Shown here: positions 16,699 through 26,899 of the stretch, one piece after another
Numbering within the stretch: the stretch's first letter is position 1
How the letters are laid out: the number at the start of each line of letters is the position of its first letter
NCBI RefSeq assembly: GCF_002563925.1
Contig: NZ_PDJD01000001.1
Coordinates: 2,672,973-2,736,972, forward strand
From: Serinibacter salmoneus
GTDB taxonomy: Bacteria; Actinomycetota; Actinomycetes; Actinomycetales; Beutenbergiaceae
Direction: 5' to 3'
DNA: 64,000 nucleotides
Notes under the pieces: generated by a model
Told to the model about the DNA's origin: nothing
The model's input: the letters and a program-made list of their open reading frames with translations, nothing else
The model's database searches: none
Program-made: the position numbers and the translations under genes

Positions 16699-18357
16699 TC
16701 AGAGGAGTCGACGGCGCAGCTCGCGGCGCCAGGCCCCGCACCTGGCGAGGACCCTCGCCCGGTGGCGCTTCGCCCGAGTGCGCACGACGGCGTCGAGCAG
16801 CCCGAGCAGGAAGCCCGCCTGCGTGCTGGTCACCTCGCCCGCCAGTTCCCGCAGCGCCTCGAGCCCGACCGCATCGTCCTGGACGTCACCGAGCGCGTCG
16901 GTGATCCGCGCCAGGCGGCGGGCGGGCTTGCGTGCCCGGGAGACCCCGGCCTGCACCAGCACGTCGACGGCATACCGAGCACCCTTCGCGCGGATCCGGG
17001 CCCGGTGCCAACCCTCACCGCTGTCCGCATCGAGGTCACGCAGCGCGGAGCGCAGCTGCGACACCCGGTCCTCCACGAGCGGGACGAGCACCCCGCCATC
17101 TGACTGCGCGGCCTGCGCCGTGTCGTCGTCGAGCGCGGGTGCAGCGGCCGCGGCGACCAGCGCGTGCAGCAGAGCGGTGTAGCGGGCACTGCGCATCGCG
17201 CGCAGTCCCCGCTCCAGTCCCCTCGACTCGCGCGCAGCAAGCGCGTCCCGGATCTCGCCGGCGGCCTGCGGCCACGCCACGGTCTCCTCGAGGCGCTCGA
17301 GGTCGGCGCCCAGCAGGTCGCGCTGCACCTGCCCGTCCCGAGCGGGACCGAACTCCCCACCGATCCAGACGAGTTCAGCGACCAAGTGCTCGCACCACTG
17401 CGCCTCCAGCAGCGGCGCCCAGGTCCGCAGCACACTGCGCAGCCGCCGCTCGGACACCCGGAATCGATGCACGGCCTCCCGTTCGCCGCGCCGCACGCCC
17501 ACATCGGCCAGCAGCAGGGCGCGCACGTGGGTGGCGATGGCGGCAGCCAGCACCTCCCGCGCCGGGGAGTCCGGGGTGACCTCGTGGACCACCACATCGG
17601 CCGGCCCGGTAGCCACCTCGCCGAGCGCCCGCGCCCCCTTGCCGCTGGCGCTGGGAGTCGCCCCGAGTTCCGCGAACGCCCGAGTGAGCCGCTTCAGTGC
17701 CTTGCGCGACCCGGGGAGGGGAACTCCGTCGTCGTCGGTGAGCGCCTCCACCTCCACCTCGCGGAACGCCTCGGTGAGGACGCCGCGGGAATCCCAGGCC
17801 GTCACGGAGTCCTGCACGAGCTCGGCCACGGCCTCGGCGCCACCGTCCGGCAGCGAGCGGGTGACCTCCCAGCGGCGACGGTGGGTGCGGACCAGGCCCA
17901 TCGGCACGAGGTCCGCATCGCGCAGCAGCGCGGCGGTGATCTCCCCGAGCGCCAGGGGAACGCCGCCGACCCGGGCCAGGACGTCGGCAGCGGTACCCTC
18001 CAGGTCGCTCTCGGGAACCGGCGCCTCCAGCGGGGCGTGCAGTTCCAGGCGCTCGGAGACCCCGGACCGCGCTGCGGAGGGCTCCAGGGAGGCTGGCAGT
18101 TTCAGTTGCCACCCGGTGTCCGGTCCCCCCGTGCGTCGGCGCAGCGTGACGCCCCAGCGCGCCAGGCGCGCGTCGCGGGTGTCGACGTAGACGGCCGTCA
18201 GGTCCAGGTCGCTGCCCGCGCGGAATCGCAGTTCGCGCGCCGATCCGTCGCTCTCGAGCAGGGCATGCAGCCGGGGCGCGAGATCGGCGTCGTTCGGCAG
18301 CTGTACCTTCACCTCACGCTCGAGGTGGACGGCCGGATGCAGGGGGGTATCGGTCAC
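16699..18357 (-). CDS. CYTH and CHAD domain protein
   Basis: 552 residues with two domains. The N-terminal CYTH domain (about 10-210) shows the metal-binding start HLEREVKVQL (the ExExK motif in the form EREVK), RRRTGG and the strand WQLKLP; CYTH proteins handle triphosphates or polyphosphate. The C-terminal CHAD domain (about 265-550) is helical with conserved basic His/Arg helices (AVHRFRVSERRLRSVLRTW, RIRAKGARYAVDVL) that bind polyphosphate. CYTH-CHAD fusions are tied to polyphosphate granules. It is convergent with the MFS gene and 10 bp downstream of the purine permease, possibly cotranscribed with it. Confidence 0.93.
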   Translation of the reverse strand: MTDTPLHPAVHLEREVKVQLPNDADLAPRLHALLESDGSARELRFRAGSDLDLTAVYVDTRDARLARWGVTLRRRTGGPDTGWQLKLPASLEPSAARSGVSERLELHAPLEAPVPESDLEGTAADVLARVGGVPLALGEITAALLRDADLVPMGLVRTHRRRWEVTRSLPDGGAEAVAELVQDSVTAWDSRGVLTEAFREVEVEALTDDDGVPLPGSRKALKRLTRAFAELGATPSASGKGARALGEVATGPADVVVHEVTPDSPAREVLAAAIATHVRALLLADVGVRRGEREAVHRFRVSERRLRSVLRTWAPLLEAQWCEHLVAELVWIGGEFGPARDGQVQRDLLGADLERLEETVAWPQAAGEIRDALAARESRGLERGLRAMRSARYTALLHALVAAAAAPALDDDTAQAAQSDGGVLVPLVEDRVSQLRSALRDLDADSGEGWHRARIRAKGARYAVDVLVQAGVSRARKPARRLARITDALGDVQDDAVGLEALRELAGEVTSTQAGFLLGLLDAVVRTRAKRHRARVLARCGAWRRELRRRLL

Positions 18358-18367
18358 GGTGGCCTCC

Positions 18368-19846
18368 TCAGCCCACCAACGACTGTATCGGCCCGCGCAG
18401 GAAGTACACGATGAACAGGATCGAGACGACCCACATCAGCGGGTGCACCTGCCGGGCCTTGCCCATGAAGACCTTGATGAGCACGAACGCCACGAAGCCG
18501 GCACCGATGCCGTCGGTGATGGAGTAGGTGAACGGCATCATCACGATCACCAGGAAGGCCGGGATCGCGGCCTCCAGATTCCGCCAGTCGATACCGCTGA
18601 TCTGCGACATCATCATGAACCCGACGAGCACGAGCACCGGTGTGGCCGCCTCGGCGGGGACCATGTTCACCACCGGCGCGAAGAACGTGGCCAGCAGGAA
18701 CGCGGCCCCGGTGACCACGGAGGCCAGGCCGGTGCGCGCGCCCTCACCGACCCCCGCGGAGGACTCGATGTAGGCCGTGTTCGAGCTCACCGACCCGGCG
18801 CCACCGGCGATCGCGCCGATGGAGTCGACGATGAGGATCTGCTTGGTGCGGGGCGGGTTCCCCTCGGCATCCAGCAGTCCACCCTGCGCCCCGACCGCGA
18901 CCATCGTGCCCATCGTGTCGAAGAAGTCCGCGAGCAGAAGGGTGAACGCGAGCAGCACCACCGTGAAGAACCCGATCTTCTCCACCGAGCCGAGCAGCGA
19001 GAACTGGCCGAGCAGGGACAGGTCGGGCGCCTGCACGAGGGAGGCCGGGACGACGGGGAGGTTGCTCGCCCAGCCGGTGGCGTCGCCGTCGGACACGTGA
19101 CCGAAGGCCTCGATGAGGAACGCGAGCACGGTGGCCGCCACGATGGAGATCAGCAGCGCGCCGCGCACCTGCCGGATCCACAGCACGATCGCCGTCATCA
19201 GGCCGACCACGAACACCAGCAGCGGCCAACTGGCGAGCGAACCGTCGATCCCCAGGGTCACCGGGGTGCCGCCGCCGGGGCGCACGAAGCCCGCGTTGAC
19301 CACACCGATGAAGGCGATGAACAGCCCGATGCCCACGCTGATGGCGGTCTTCAGTTCCCGGGGCACCGCGGAGAACACCGCCTGGCGGAAGCCGGTGGCG
19401 ACCAGCACGAGCAGGATCAGCCCCTCGAGCACCACGATGCCCATGGCATCGGCCCAGGTCACCTCCGGCAGGGCGGCGATCGAGTAGGCCACGACGGCGT
19501 TCAGGCCCAGACCCGCGGCCATCGCCAGCGGGAAGCGGGCGACGACGCCGACCAGGACGGACATCACGCCTGCCACGAGAGCGGTGGCGGCCGCCACCCG
19601 GGCGGTGGCGTCGGCCTCGGAGCCGCCGATGAAGGCGCCGGTGCCGTCCGGCACGGTCCCCAGGATGATCGGGTTCAGCACGATGATGTAGCTCATCGCG
19701 AAGAACGTCACGAGGCCGCCACGGACCTCGCGGCCGATCGTGGAGCCACGCTCGGTGATGGAGAAGTAGCGGTCGAAGGCGCCGGTCAGGCCGGGGCGTG
19801 CGGCAGTGGCCGTGGAGGTGGGGGGCACGCCCCTATCGTGGCGCAC
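18368..19846 (-). CDS. NCS2-family (AzgA-type) adenine/guanine/hypoxanthine permease
   Basis: Proton-coupled purine base uptake transporter, 492 residues with 12-14 membrane segments. AzgA-like motifs are the N-terminal FDRYFSITERGST, FFAMSYIIVLNP, GLGLNAVVAY, DFFDTMGTMVAVG with the transport Asp/Thr, and SSNTAYIESSAGVGEGARTG. The start may be GTG 19846 or the in-frame GTG 19828; both have weak RBSs. It lies downstream of purA on the same strand, separated by a family A repeat, so purine salvage uptake sits next to purine synthesis. Confidence 0.92.
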   Translation of the reverse strand: MRHDRGVPPTSTATAARPGLTGAFDRYFSITERGSTIGREVRGGLVTFFAMSYIIVLNPIILGTVPDGTGAFIGGSEADATARVAAATALVAGVMSVLVGVVARFPLAMAAGLGLNAVVAYSIAALPEVTWADAMGIVVLEGLILLVLVATGFRQAVFSAVPRELKTAISVGIGLFIAFIGVVNAGFVRPGGGTPVTLGIDGSLASWPLLVFVVGLMTAIVLWIRQVRGALLISIVAATVLAFLIEAFGHVSDGDATGWASNLPVVPASLVQAPDLSLLGQFSLLGSVEKIGFFTVVLLAFTLLLADFFDTMGTMVAVGAQGGLLDAEGNPPRTKQILIVDSIGAIAGGAGSVSSNTAYIESSAGVGEGARTGLASVVTGAAFLLATFFAPVVNMVPAEAATPVLVLVGFMMMSQISGIDWRNLEAAIPAFLVIVMMPFTYSITDGIGAGFVAFVLIKVFMGKARQVHPLMWVVSILFIVYFLRGPIQSLVG

Positions 19847-19892
19847 ATCGGCCCGACGTGGTGGGTTGAAGGGCCCAGGTCACACCGCACGC

Positions 19893-19932
19893 CTGCGCAA
19901 CCACCTCGCGGTACCTGCAGGAATGCCTCGCG
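19893..19932. repeat. Family A: two repeat units abutting the purA stop
   Basis: One full 22-bp unit at 19893-19914 (CTGCGCAACCACCTCGCGGT plus AC), followed by a diverged partial unit at 19915-19932 that runs directly into the purA stop codon at 19933-19935. It is the same unit, same orientation and same position relative to a stop codon as in the array after purQ. Confidence 0.8.
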
Positions 19933-21219
19933 TCAGCCGAGGATGGCGTGCCGCGCGATCGTCGCCTCACGCTGCGGCCCCACGCCGATGGCCGAGATCC
20001 GGGTGCCGGAGATCGCCTCGAGGTGCTCCACGTACCGCCGCGCGTTCACGGGGAGCTCCTCGAACGTGCGGGCGCCGGTGATGTCCTCCCACCAGCCCTC
20101 GAGGTACTCATACACCGGGGTGGCGTGGTGGAAGGCGGACTGATCGGCGGGCATCTCGTCGTAGCGCACCCCGTCCACCTCGTAGGCCACGCAGACCGGC
20201 ACCTTCTCCAGGCCGGTCAGCACGTCCAACTTGGTCAGCACGAGGTCGGTGAGCCCGTTGACGCGGGAGGCATAGCGGGCGATCACCGCGTCGTACCACC
20301 CGCAGCGGCGGGCGCGGCCGGTGGTGACGCCGAACTCCCCGCCGGTCTTCTGCAGGTAGGCGCCCATGTCGTCGAACAGCTCGGTGGGGAAGGGCCCCTC
20401 CCCCACGCGTGTGGTGTAGGCCTTGATGACCCCGACCACCGAGTCGATCCGGGTGGGGCCGATGCCCGAGCCGGTGCACGCCCCCGCGGCGGTGGCCGAG
20501 GAGGAGGTGACGAACGGGTAGGTGCCGTGGTCCACGTCGAGCATCGTCGCCTGGCCCGCCTCGAACAGCAGGGTCTTGCCGGCGTCCAGCGCCTGGTTGA
20601 GCACCAGGGTGGTGTCGGCGACCATCGGCTTGAGCCGGTCCGCCCAGGTCAGCAGCGACTCCATCGTCTCCTCCAGGGAGACGGCGCGGCGGTTGTAGAC
20701 CTTGAGCAGGATCTGGTTCTTCAGGTCCAGGGCGCCCTCGATCTTCTCCGCGAGGATCTTCTCGTCGTAGAGGTCCTGGATGCGGATGCCGACGCGGTTC
20801 ATCTTGTCCGCGTACGTGGGCCCGATGCCACGCCCGGTGGTGCCGATCTGGCGCTTGCCGAGGAAGCGCTCGGTGACCTTGTCCAGGGTGCGGTTGTAGG
20901 GCGGGATGACGTGCGCATTCGCGCTCACCAACAGCCTGGAGGTGTCCACGCCGCGGGCATTGAGGTCGTCCAGCTCCTCGAAGAGCACCTCCAGGTCCAC
21001 GACCACACCGTTGCCGATCACCGGCGTCACGCCGGGGCTGAGGATGCCGGAGGGGAGCAGGTGGAGGGCGTACTTCTCCTCACCGATGACGACCGTGTGG
21101 CCGGCGTTGTTCCCGCCGTTGAACTTCACCACGTAGTCGACCTCGGAACCGAACTGGTCGGTGGCCTTCCCCTTGCCCTCGTCTCCCCACTGGGCTCCGA
21201 CGACGACGACTGCTGGCAT
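19933..21219 (-). CDS. purA: Adenylosuccinate synthetase
   Basis: Joins aspartate to IMP with GTP to make adenylosuccinate, committing IMP to AMP. The 428 residues are full length. They start [20 protein letters not shown] (GTP-binding loop with catalytic Asp), then [11 protein letters not shown] with the catalytic His, [31 protein letters not shown], and [23 protein letters not shown] stands just ahead of the ATG. It is 45 bp downstream of the DUF3151 gene on the same strand. Confidence 0.98.
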   Translation of the reverse strand: MPAVVVVGAQWGDEGKGKATDQFGSEVDYVVKFNGGNNAGHTVVIGEEKYALHLLPSGILSPGVTPVIGNGVVVDLEVLFEELDDLNARGVDTSRLLVSANAHVIPPYNRTLDKVTERFLGKRQIGTTGRGIGPTYADKMNRVGIRIQDLYDEKILAEKIEGALDLKNQILLKVYNRRAVSLEETMESLLTWADRLKPMVADTTLVLNQALDAGKTLLFEAGQATMLDVDHGTYPFVTSSSATAAGACTGSGIGPTRIDSVVGVIKAYTTRVGEGPFPTELFDDMGAYLQKTGGEFGVTTGRARRCGWYDAVIARYASRVNGLTDLVLTKLDVLTGLEKVPVCVAYEVDGVRYDEMPADQSAFHHATPVYEYLEGWWEDITGARTFEELPVNARRYVEHLEAISGTRISAIGVGPQREATIARHAILG

Positions 21220-21264
21220 GGACCATCTCTCCTAGGTATCTCGTGTCGACCGGGAACGGACGAC

Positions 21265-21774
21265 CTAGCCCGCGGCGATCTCGCCGAGGGGGATCCCCGC
21301 GGCGAGCACGCTGGCCGCCGTGGGGTCTGACTGCTGCAGGAACTCCTCGATGCGGGCGGCCTCGCCGTCCTCACCGATGCGCGCGGCCGCCTCGCCGAGA
21401 GCGAGCAGCGCGGCGAGGAAGCCCCGGTTGGGCAGGTGGGTGACCGGGACCGGACCCTGTCCGCGCCAGCCGGCGCGCCGCAGCGCATCCAGGCCGCGGT
21501 GGTAGCCCACCCGGGCGAAGGCGTAGGCAGCGACGGCGTCACCCCCTGTTGCGCCGTCGGCCAGTTCCGCCCGGGCCAGCAGGGCCCAGGCAAGGCTGGA
21601 TGCGGGGTGCTGCGCAGCCGCACGCCGCAGCGCCGCGGGATCGAGGTCCGTGGCCACGAGGCTCGTCCCGGCCTCACCCAGGAGCGCGATCACCGCCAGG
21701 TCGGGGTGGTCGGCCGGTAACAGGGTCGACGGCGGGCCGACCGGCAACCGGTCGCCCAGGGTGTCCTCGCTCAC
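21265..21774 (-). CDS. DUF3151 domain protein
   Basis: 169 residues of an actinobacterial conserved family of unknown function, often found near fructose-bisphosphate aldolase, as here (fba lies 0.7 kb away). It contains helical repeats rich in Ala, including LGEAGTSLVATD, SLAWALLARAELA, YAFARVGYHRGLDALRRAGW and VPVTHLPNRGFLAALLALGE. GTG 21774 is the start, because GGAGG lies 8 nt upstream; the longer frame upstream is probably untranslated. It precedes purA by 45 bp and could be cotranscribed with it. Confidence 0.85.
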   Translation of the reverse strand: MSEDTLGDRLPVGPPSTLLPADHPDLAVIALLGEAGTSLVATDLDPAALRRAAAQHPASSLAWALLARAELADGATGGDAVAAYAFARVGYHRGLDALRRAGWRGQGPVPVTHLPNRGFLAALLALGEAAARIGEDGEAARIEEFLQQSDPTAASVLAAGIPLGEIAAG

Positions 21775-22018
21775 AGCCCCATCCTCCCATCCCCACCACA
21801 CGTGCACCGCGTCCACCGAATCGCCCACCGGTGGTGCATCGGCACTGGCCGCACCCTCTACGGTCAATCGGTGGCAAACGTTGGGGAGATCACCAGTCTG
21901 CACCCGTTCACAAAAAACTCATGGTCCCGTACGCTCGCTAGGGACCGCAGCGGCCATTCCCGCGCGGCACCGCGCCGAACACCCCGCGGCTCGGAACCCA
22001 CTCCACCTCGGAGGATGC

Positions 22019-22363
22019 ATGGACACGCCCCTGGCGACGCTGCGGCCCACGCCGAGCGCCGAGGTGCACACCAGCCCATCACACACCATTCTCACGCTGC
22101 GCGGGGAGATCGATGCGGCAAGCGCACCGGACTTCGCGGCCGCGGTGACGGCGGCGGAGCAGGCCGCGCGGCCCACCACGGTGCACGCCGGTGCGGTGAC
22201 CTTCATGGATTCCTCCGGCATCGCACTCCTGGCCCGCCTGGCCACCCGCACCCCGGGTCGGCTCCGCCTCGTGGACCCGCCCGAGGTGGTGCAGTTCCTG
22301 CTGTCGGTGACCAGGATCGGCGACATGGTGGAGATCGTCGCAGGCGGCGACTCGGCCACCTGA
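22019..22363 (+). CDS. STAS-domain protein (anti-sigma factor antagonist-like)
   Basis: 114 residues forming one STAS domain, as in SpoIIAA/RsbV proteins that release sigma factors by binding anti-sigma factors when unphosphorylated. It shows LTLRGEIDAASAPDF and VTFMDSSGIALLARL, the latter carrying the Ser target of the partner kinase (Asp-Ser-Ser). GGAGG lies just upstream of the ATG at 22019. No anti-sigma kinase or sigma gene is next to it, so its partner lies elsewhere. The 244-bp gap upstream holds an A-rich patch (21907-21923) that may belong to its promoter. Confidence 0.85.
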   Translation: MDTPLATLRPTPSAEVHTSPSHTILTLRGEIDAASAPDFAAAVTAAEQAARPTTVHAGAVTFMDSSGIALLARLATRTPGRLRLVDPPEVVQFLLSVTRIGDMVEIVAGGDSAT

Positions 22364-22378
22364 GCGGCGCCCCCGCGC

Positions 22379-22412
22379 GGCAGTGGGCGGGCCGTTCAGC
22401 CCGCCCACTGCC
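22379..22412. terminator. Bidirectional terminator between STAS gene and fba
   Basis: Perfect 14-bp arms GGCAGTGGGCGGGC and GCCCGCCCACTGCC with a 6-nt loop, centred between two convergent genes. This is a strong GC hairpin without a T-run. Confidence 0.85.
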
Positions 22413-22441
22413 TGCGACCCGGCACCTTCACCGGGTCGGAC

Positions 22442-23461
<1,020 letters not shown>

Positions 23462-23633
23462 GGGTCTCCTTGGGAAAGCGCTGACACCGGCCGAACGGAG
23501 TTTCGGCACACCATTGACCCCCCAAGTCTGGCACGAGTGCCCCACCCGGTGCGGGGACCGGGGTCCCAGGTGTCCGGACAGCACCCACCGGGCTCCCATG
23601 GATCGCCCAGGCACGGACCCCTACAGTGAAGTC

Positions 23634-24449
23634 ATGACGCACAACATCGCCGCATGGCTGACGGACATGGACGGTGTGCTCGTCCACGAGGAGCAGGCGC
23701 TTCCGGGCGCCGCGGAGTTCATCACGGCGCTGCGCGATCGCGGTCTGCCGTTCCAGGTCCTCACCAACAACTCGATCTTCACCCCCAGGGACTTGAGCGC
23801 GCGCCTGGCGCGCGCCGGGATCGACCTGCCGGAGCACGCGATCTGGACCTCGGCCCTGGCCACAGCGACGTTCCTCGCCGACCAGACCGCCGATCAGGCG
23901 AGCGGCGGCACCGTGTACGCGATCGGGGAGACCGGACTCACCACCGCGCTGTACGAGGCCGGCTTCACCCAGACCACCTCCGACCCGGACTTCGTGGTGC
24001 TCGGCGAGACCCGCCGGTTCTCCTTCGAGCAGATCACCACGGCGGTGCGTCTGATCCTCGGCGGCTCCCGGTTCATCGCGACCAACCCGGATGTCACCGG
24101 TCCCAGCGCCGAGGGACCCATCCCGGCCACCGGCGCCGTCGCCGCCCTGATCAGCGCGGCCACTGGCCACCAGCCCTACTTCGTGGGCAAGCCGAACCCC
24201 GTGATGATCCGCGCCGCACTGAACCGCATCGATTCCCACTCCGAGTCCGCCGCCATGATCGGCGACCGGATGGACACCGATGTCCTGGCCGGGATGGAGG
24301 CGGGGCTGCGGACCTTCCTCGTGCTGACCGGCTCCACGAAGCGGGAGCAGATCGCCGCGCACCCGTATCGCCCCACCGAGGTGCACGAGGGGATCGGCGA
24401 CCTCGTGCCCTACGTCCTCGCCTCCGAGCCAGCACTGTCCGCCGACTGA
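23634..24449 (+). CDS. HAD-IIA family phosphatase (NagD-like)
   Basis: 271 residues. Motif I is WLTDMDGVLVHEEQALPGA (nucleophile Asp and acid Asp), motif II is QVLTNNS, and motif III/IV is GKPNPVMIRAAL followed by MIGDRMDTDVLAGMEAG. The inserted C2 cap places it with NagD/AraL/PNPase-like sugar-phosphate or nucleotide phosphatases; the exact substrate cannot be told. An ATG 36 bp upstream is a less likely start. Its last 40 bp overlap the end of the convergent SpoU methyltransferase gene. Confidence 0.9.
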   Translation: MTHNIAAWLTDMDGVLVHEEQALPGAAEFITALRDRGLPFQVLTNNSIFTPRDLSARLARAGIDLPEHAIWTSALATATFLADQTADQASGGTVYAIGETGLTTALYEAGFTQTTSDPDFVVLGETRRFSFEQITTAVRLILGGSRFIATNPDVTGPSAEGPIPATGAVAALISAATGHQPYFVGKPNPVMIRAALNRIDSHSESAAMIGDRMDTDVLAGMEAGLRTFLVLTGSTKREQIAAHPYRPTEVHEGIGDLVPYVLASEPALSAD

Positions 24450-25114
24450 GCCGCCGGCTCACCCGTGTGCTGCCGCATCCATTCGTACATGGCGATCGCC
24501 CCGGCGGCGCCGGCGTTGATCGAGCGGGTGGAGCCGTACTGGGTGATGTGGCGCACCTGAGCGCACCGGGCGAGCAGGTCCGCGCTGAGCCCGGGGCCCT
24601 CGGAGCCGAACACGAGCACCGCCTCGTGTGGCAGCGTGCCGCGCTCGATCGGCGAGGAGCCTGGGACGTTGTCGATGCCGACGACGGCGAGGCCCGCCTG
24701 GTGCGCCCAGGTCGCGAAGGTCTCGGCGTCCGGGTGGTGGTGCACGTGCAGGTAGCGGTCGGTAACCATCGCACCCCGCCGATTCCACCGACGCCGCCCG
24801 ATCACGTGCACTCCGGCGAGGTTGAAGGCGTTGGCGGTGCGCACGATGGAACCGATGTTCATGTCGTGCTCGAGGTTCTCGATCGCCACGTGCAGGGGCG
24901 TGCGGCGGGTGTCGAGGTCCGCCACGATCGCCTCCAGGCGCCAGTAGCGATAGCCGTCCACCACATTGCGGCGGTCCCCGTGCGCCAGGAGCTCCGGGTC
25001 CAGGCGGGGGTCCTCGGGCCAGTCGTCGGGTCCCGCGGGCCACGGGCCGACGCCCACCACACGCTCGGGCTCCGGCCCGGCGGGAGGCGGGGCCGCGCCG
25101 TCGGGCTCGGGCAT
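24410..25114 (-). CDS. SpoU/TrmH family RNA 2'-O-methyltransferase
   Basis: SPOUT-fold, SAM-dependent methylation of tRNA or rRNA ribose. 234 residues with the three SpoU motifs: motif 1 ENLEHDMNIGSIVRTANAF, motif 2 VLVFGSEGPGLS and motif 3 ITQYGSTRSINAGAAGAIAMYEW. An N-terminal 60-residue Pro-rich part contains the PEDPRLDPELLAHGDRRNVVDGYRYW segment in which positions vary in this family. The start overlaps the DUF368 stop by one base, implying coupling. Its target nucleotide is unknown. Confidence 0.92.
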   Translation of the reverse strand: MPEPDGAAPPPAGPEPERVVGVGPWPAGPDDWPEDPRLDPELLAHGDRRNVVDGYRYWRLEAIVADLDTRRTPLHVAIENLEHDMNIGSIVRTANAFNLAGVHVIGRRRWNRRGAMVTDRYLHVHHHPDAETFATWAHQAGLAVVGIDNVPGSSPIERGTLPHEAVLVFGSEGPGLSADLLARCAQVRHITQYGSTRSINAGAAGAIAMYEWMRQHTGEPAAQSADSAGSEART

Positions 25115-26121
25115 CAGGCCTGCCGGGCGGCGCGCACGGCGCTGCGGTGCTCCCACCACAGCAGGCCCGCGACCACAGCGGCGCCGGCGAGCGCCAGCAG
25201 CACCGCCGTGACGGCCTCGCCGGGGGCGTCCGGCCCGGTGAGACTCGCGCCCTCCTGCCATGGCCACAGCGCGCGGAGCGAGCCGGTCATCAGACCGGCG
25301 AGCACCGCCATCGTGACCTGCCGGCGGTGGTGCAGCAGCCAATTCAGGACCTTCACGAACGAGGCCAGGCCGATCAGCGCGCCGAGCGCGAAGACCAGCA
25401 CGAACACCACGTCGAGGTCGCTGATCGCGTTGCGCACCGGCAGGTACAGGCCGAGCACGAGCAGCACGAAGGACCCGGACACGCCCGGCAGCACGAGCGC
25501 GTTGATGGCGATCGCGGCCCCGATGAACACCAGCCACAGGGGCGGTTCGGCGCCCACCTCGGCCTCGGGCAGACCGGTCAGCCAGAACGCGAGCGCGGCC
25601 GCGAGCAGCAGGTAGAGGCCGTCCTGGGGGCGGAAGCGGTGCGGCATGAGGCTGATCGGCACCCAGATGGAGATCAGGATCATGCCGAAGAACACCGAGC
25701 GGACCGGCACGGGGTGCTCCTCCAGGAGCGGCGCGATCGTCATCAACGAGGCGAGCAGCACCACGACCATGCCGGCCAGGACCGGCGCGAGGAAGTGCCA
25801 GTCGACGGCGCGCACGGCCGCCCTCGCGGGGCCGAGACCCTCGCCGCGGCGCAGTCCGGTCACGACCTCCCGCGCGGCGTGGATGAGGGCGGAGGCGCTA
25901 CCGATCAAGCGGTCATACAGGCCCACCACCAGGGCGATGGTGCCGCCGGAGATGCCGGGGACCGATTCCGCCGCGCCCACCAGGCCGCCGCGCACCGCCA
26001 GGCCCGGGGCGTCCTTCCAGGTGGCGCGGGGCGCGGCGGGCGCCTCATCGCCGGCGAGGGCGGGGTCCTGAGCGTTCGGCCCGGGGGCGCCGGGCTCGGC
26101 GGCGTGTCGAGGTCGCGTCAC
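25114..26121 (-). CDS. DUF368 family integral membrane protein
   Basis: 335 residues with about eight or nine membrane helices after a Pro/Ala-rich 35-residue tail. The family signatures RGGLVGAAESVPGISGGTIALV and INALVLPGVSGSFVLLVLGLY are both present. DUF368 proteins, together with DedA relatives, have been implicated in C55-isoprenoid (undecaprenyl phosphate) translocation (PopT-type); that role is inferred here. The GTG at 26121 is used because the frame upstream runs antisense through unrelated sequence. It is 65 bp downstream of pyrE on the same strand. Confidence 0.88.
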   Translation of the reverse strand: MTRPRHAAEPGAPGPNAQDPALAGDEAPAAPRATWKDAPGLAVRGGLVGAAESVPGISGGTIALVVGLYDRLIGSASALIHAAREVVTGLRRGEGLGPARAAVRAVDWHFLAPVLAGMVVVLLASLMTIAPLLEEHPVPVRSVFFGMILISIWVPISLMPHRFRPQDGLYLLLAAALAFWLTGLPEAEVGAEPPLWLVFIGAAIAINALVLPGVSGSFVLLVLGLYLPVRNAISDLDVVFVLVFALGALIGLASFVKVLNWLLHHRRQVTMAVLAGLMTGSLRALWPWQEGASLTGPDAPGEAVTAVLLALAGAAVVAGLLWWEHRSAVRAARQA

Positions 26122-26186
26122 GCGCCCAGGGTATCCGGCGCGGACCCGCGCGCCGCGCGCCGCCGGGCCGAAGTGATCGACGTCGC

Positions 26187-26762
26187 TCAGGCCAGGCCGA
26201 GGTCCGCGGCGTCGAGCACCCAGAAGTAGGGCAGGCCCGCCTGCGCGATCGCCTCGCGGGCGCCGGTGTCCCGATCCACCACCACGGCGGCCGCGACCAC
26301 CTCGGCGCCGGCGGCGCGCAGCGCCTCGACTGCGGTGAGCACGCTGCCGCCGGTGGTGGAGGTGTCGTCCAGCGCGACCACGCGCTTGCCCGCGACGTCC
26401 GGGCCCTCGACCTGGCGCCCCATGCCGTGGGACTTCGCGGCCTTGCGCACCACGAACGCGTCGAGGTCCAGGCCGCGGGAGTTCGCGGCGTGCAGCATCG
26501 CGGCGGCGACCGGGTCGGCGCCCATCGTCAGTCCGCCGACGGCGTCGATCTCCGCGGGTCCGAAGCCCTCCTCCTCGAGGCGGTCGAGCAGGAGGTGGCC
26601 GATCAGGGGCGCGGCCTCGTGGTGCAGGGTGGCGCGCCGCATGTCGACGTAGTAGTCGGCCTCGCGGCCCGAGGACAGGGTGACCCGGCCGTGCACAACG
26701 GCGAGCTCGGCCACCAGGGCGGCGAGGCGGGAGGTGCGATCGTGGGCAGGCGTGGCAGTCAT
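26187..26762 (-). CDS. pyrE: Orotate phosphoribosyltransferase
   Basis: Attaches ribose phosphate from PRPP to orotate, giving OMP in pyrimidine synthesis. 191 residues, typical length. The sequence shows LSSGREADYYVDMRRATL, GGLTMGADPVAAAML, the flexible-loop lysines in VRKAAKSHGMGRQVEG, and the PRPP-binding motif VVALDDTSTTGGSVL. It stands apart from other pyrimidine genes. It is divergent from xth with a 137-bp gap. Confidence 0.97.
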   Translation of the reverse strand: MTATPAHDRTSRLAALVAELAVVHGRVTLSSGREADYYVDMRRATLHHEAAPLIGHLLLDRLEEEGFGPAEIDAVGGLTMGADPVAAAMLHAANSRGLDLDAFVVRKAAKSHGMGRQVEGPDVAGKRVVALDDTSTTGGSVLTAVEALRAAGAEVVAAAVVVDRDTGAREAIAQAGLPYFWVLDAADLGLA

Positions 26763-26899
26763 CGACTCCGAGCGTAGTCGCTCCTGCCCGCCGAGACCGT
26801 GGCGTCCGCGGCGAGGCCGTGCCCGCACGGCACGGAGTCGGCGCCGAAGGCACGGGCTCGGCGGGGGTGGATGTCAGTCTCGGTGGGTAGTTTGGTGGC

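Noticed and set aside
23520-23560. GGCACGAGTGCC-like palindrome upstream of fba as a CIRCE element
   Set aside because: It lacks the TTAGCACTC-N9-GAGTGCTAA pattern and spacing. It is probably chance in GC-rich DNA.
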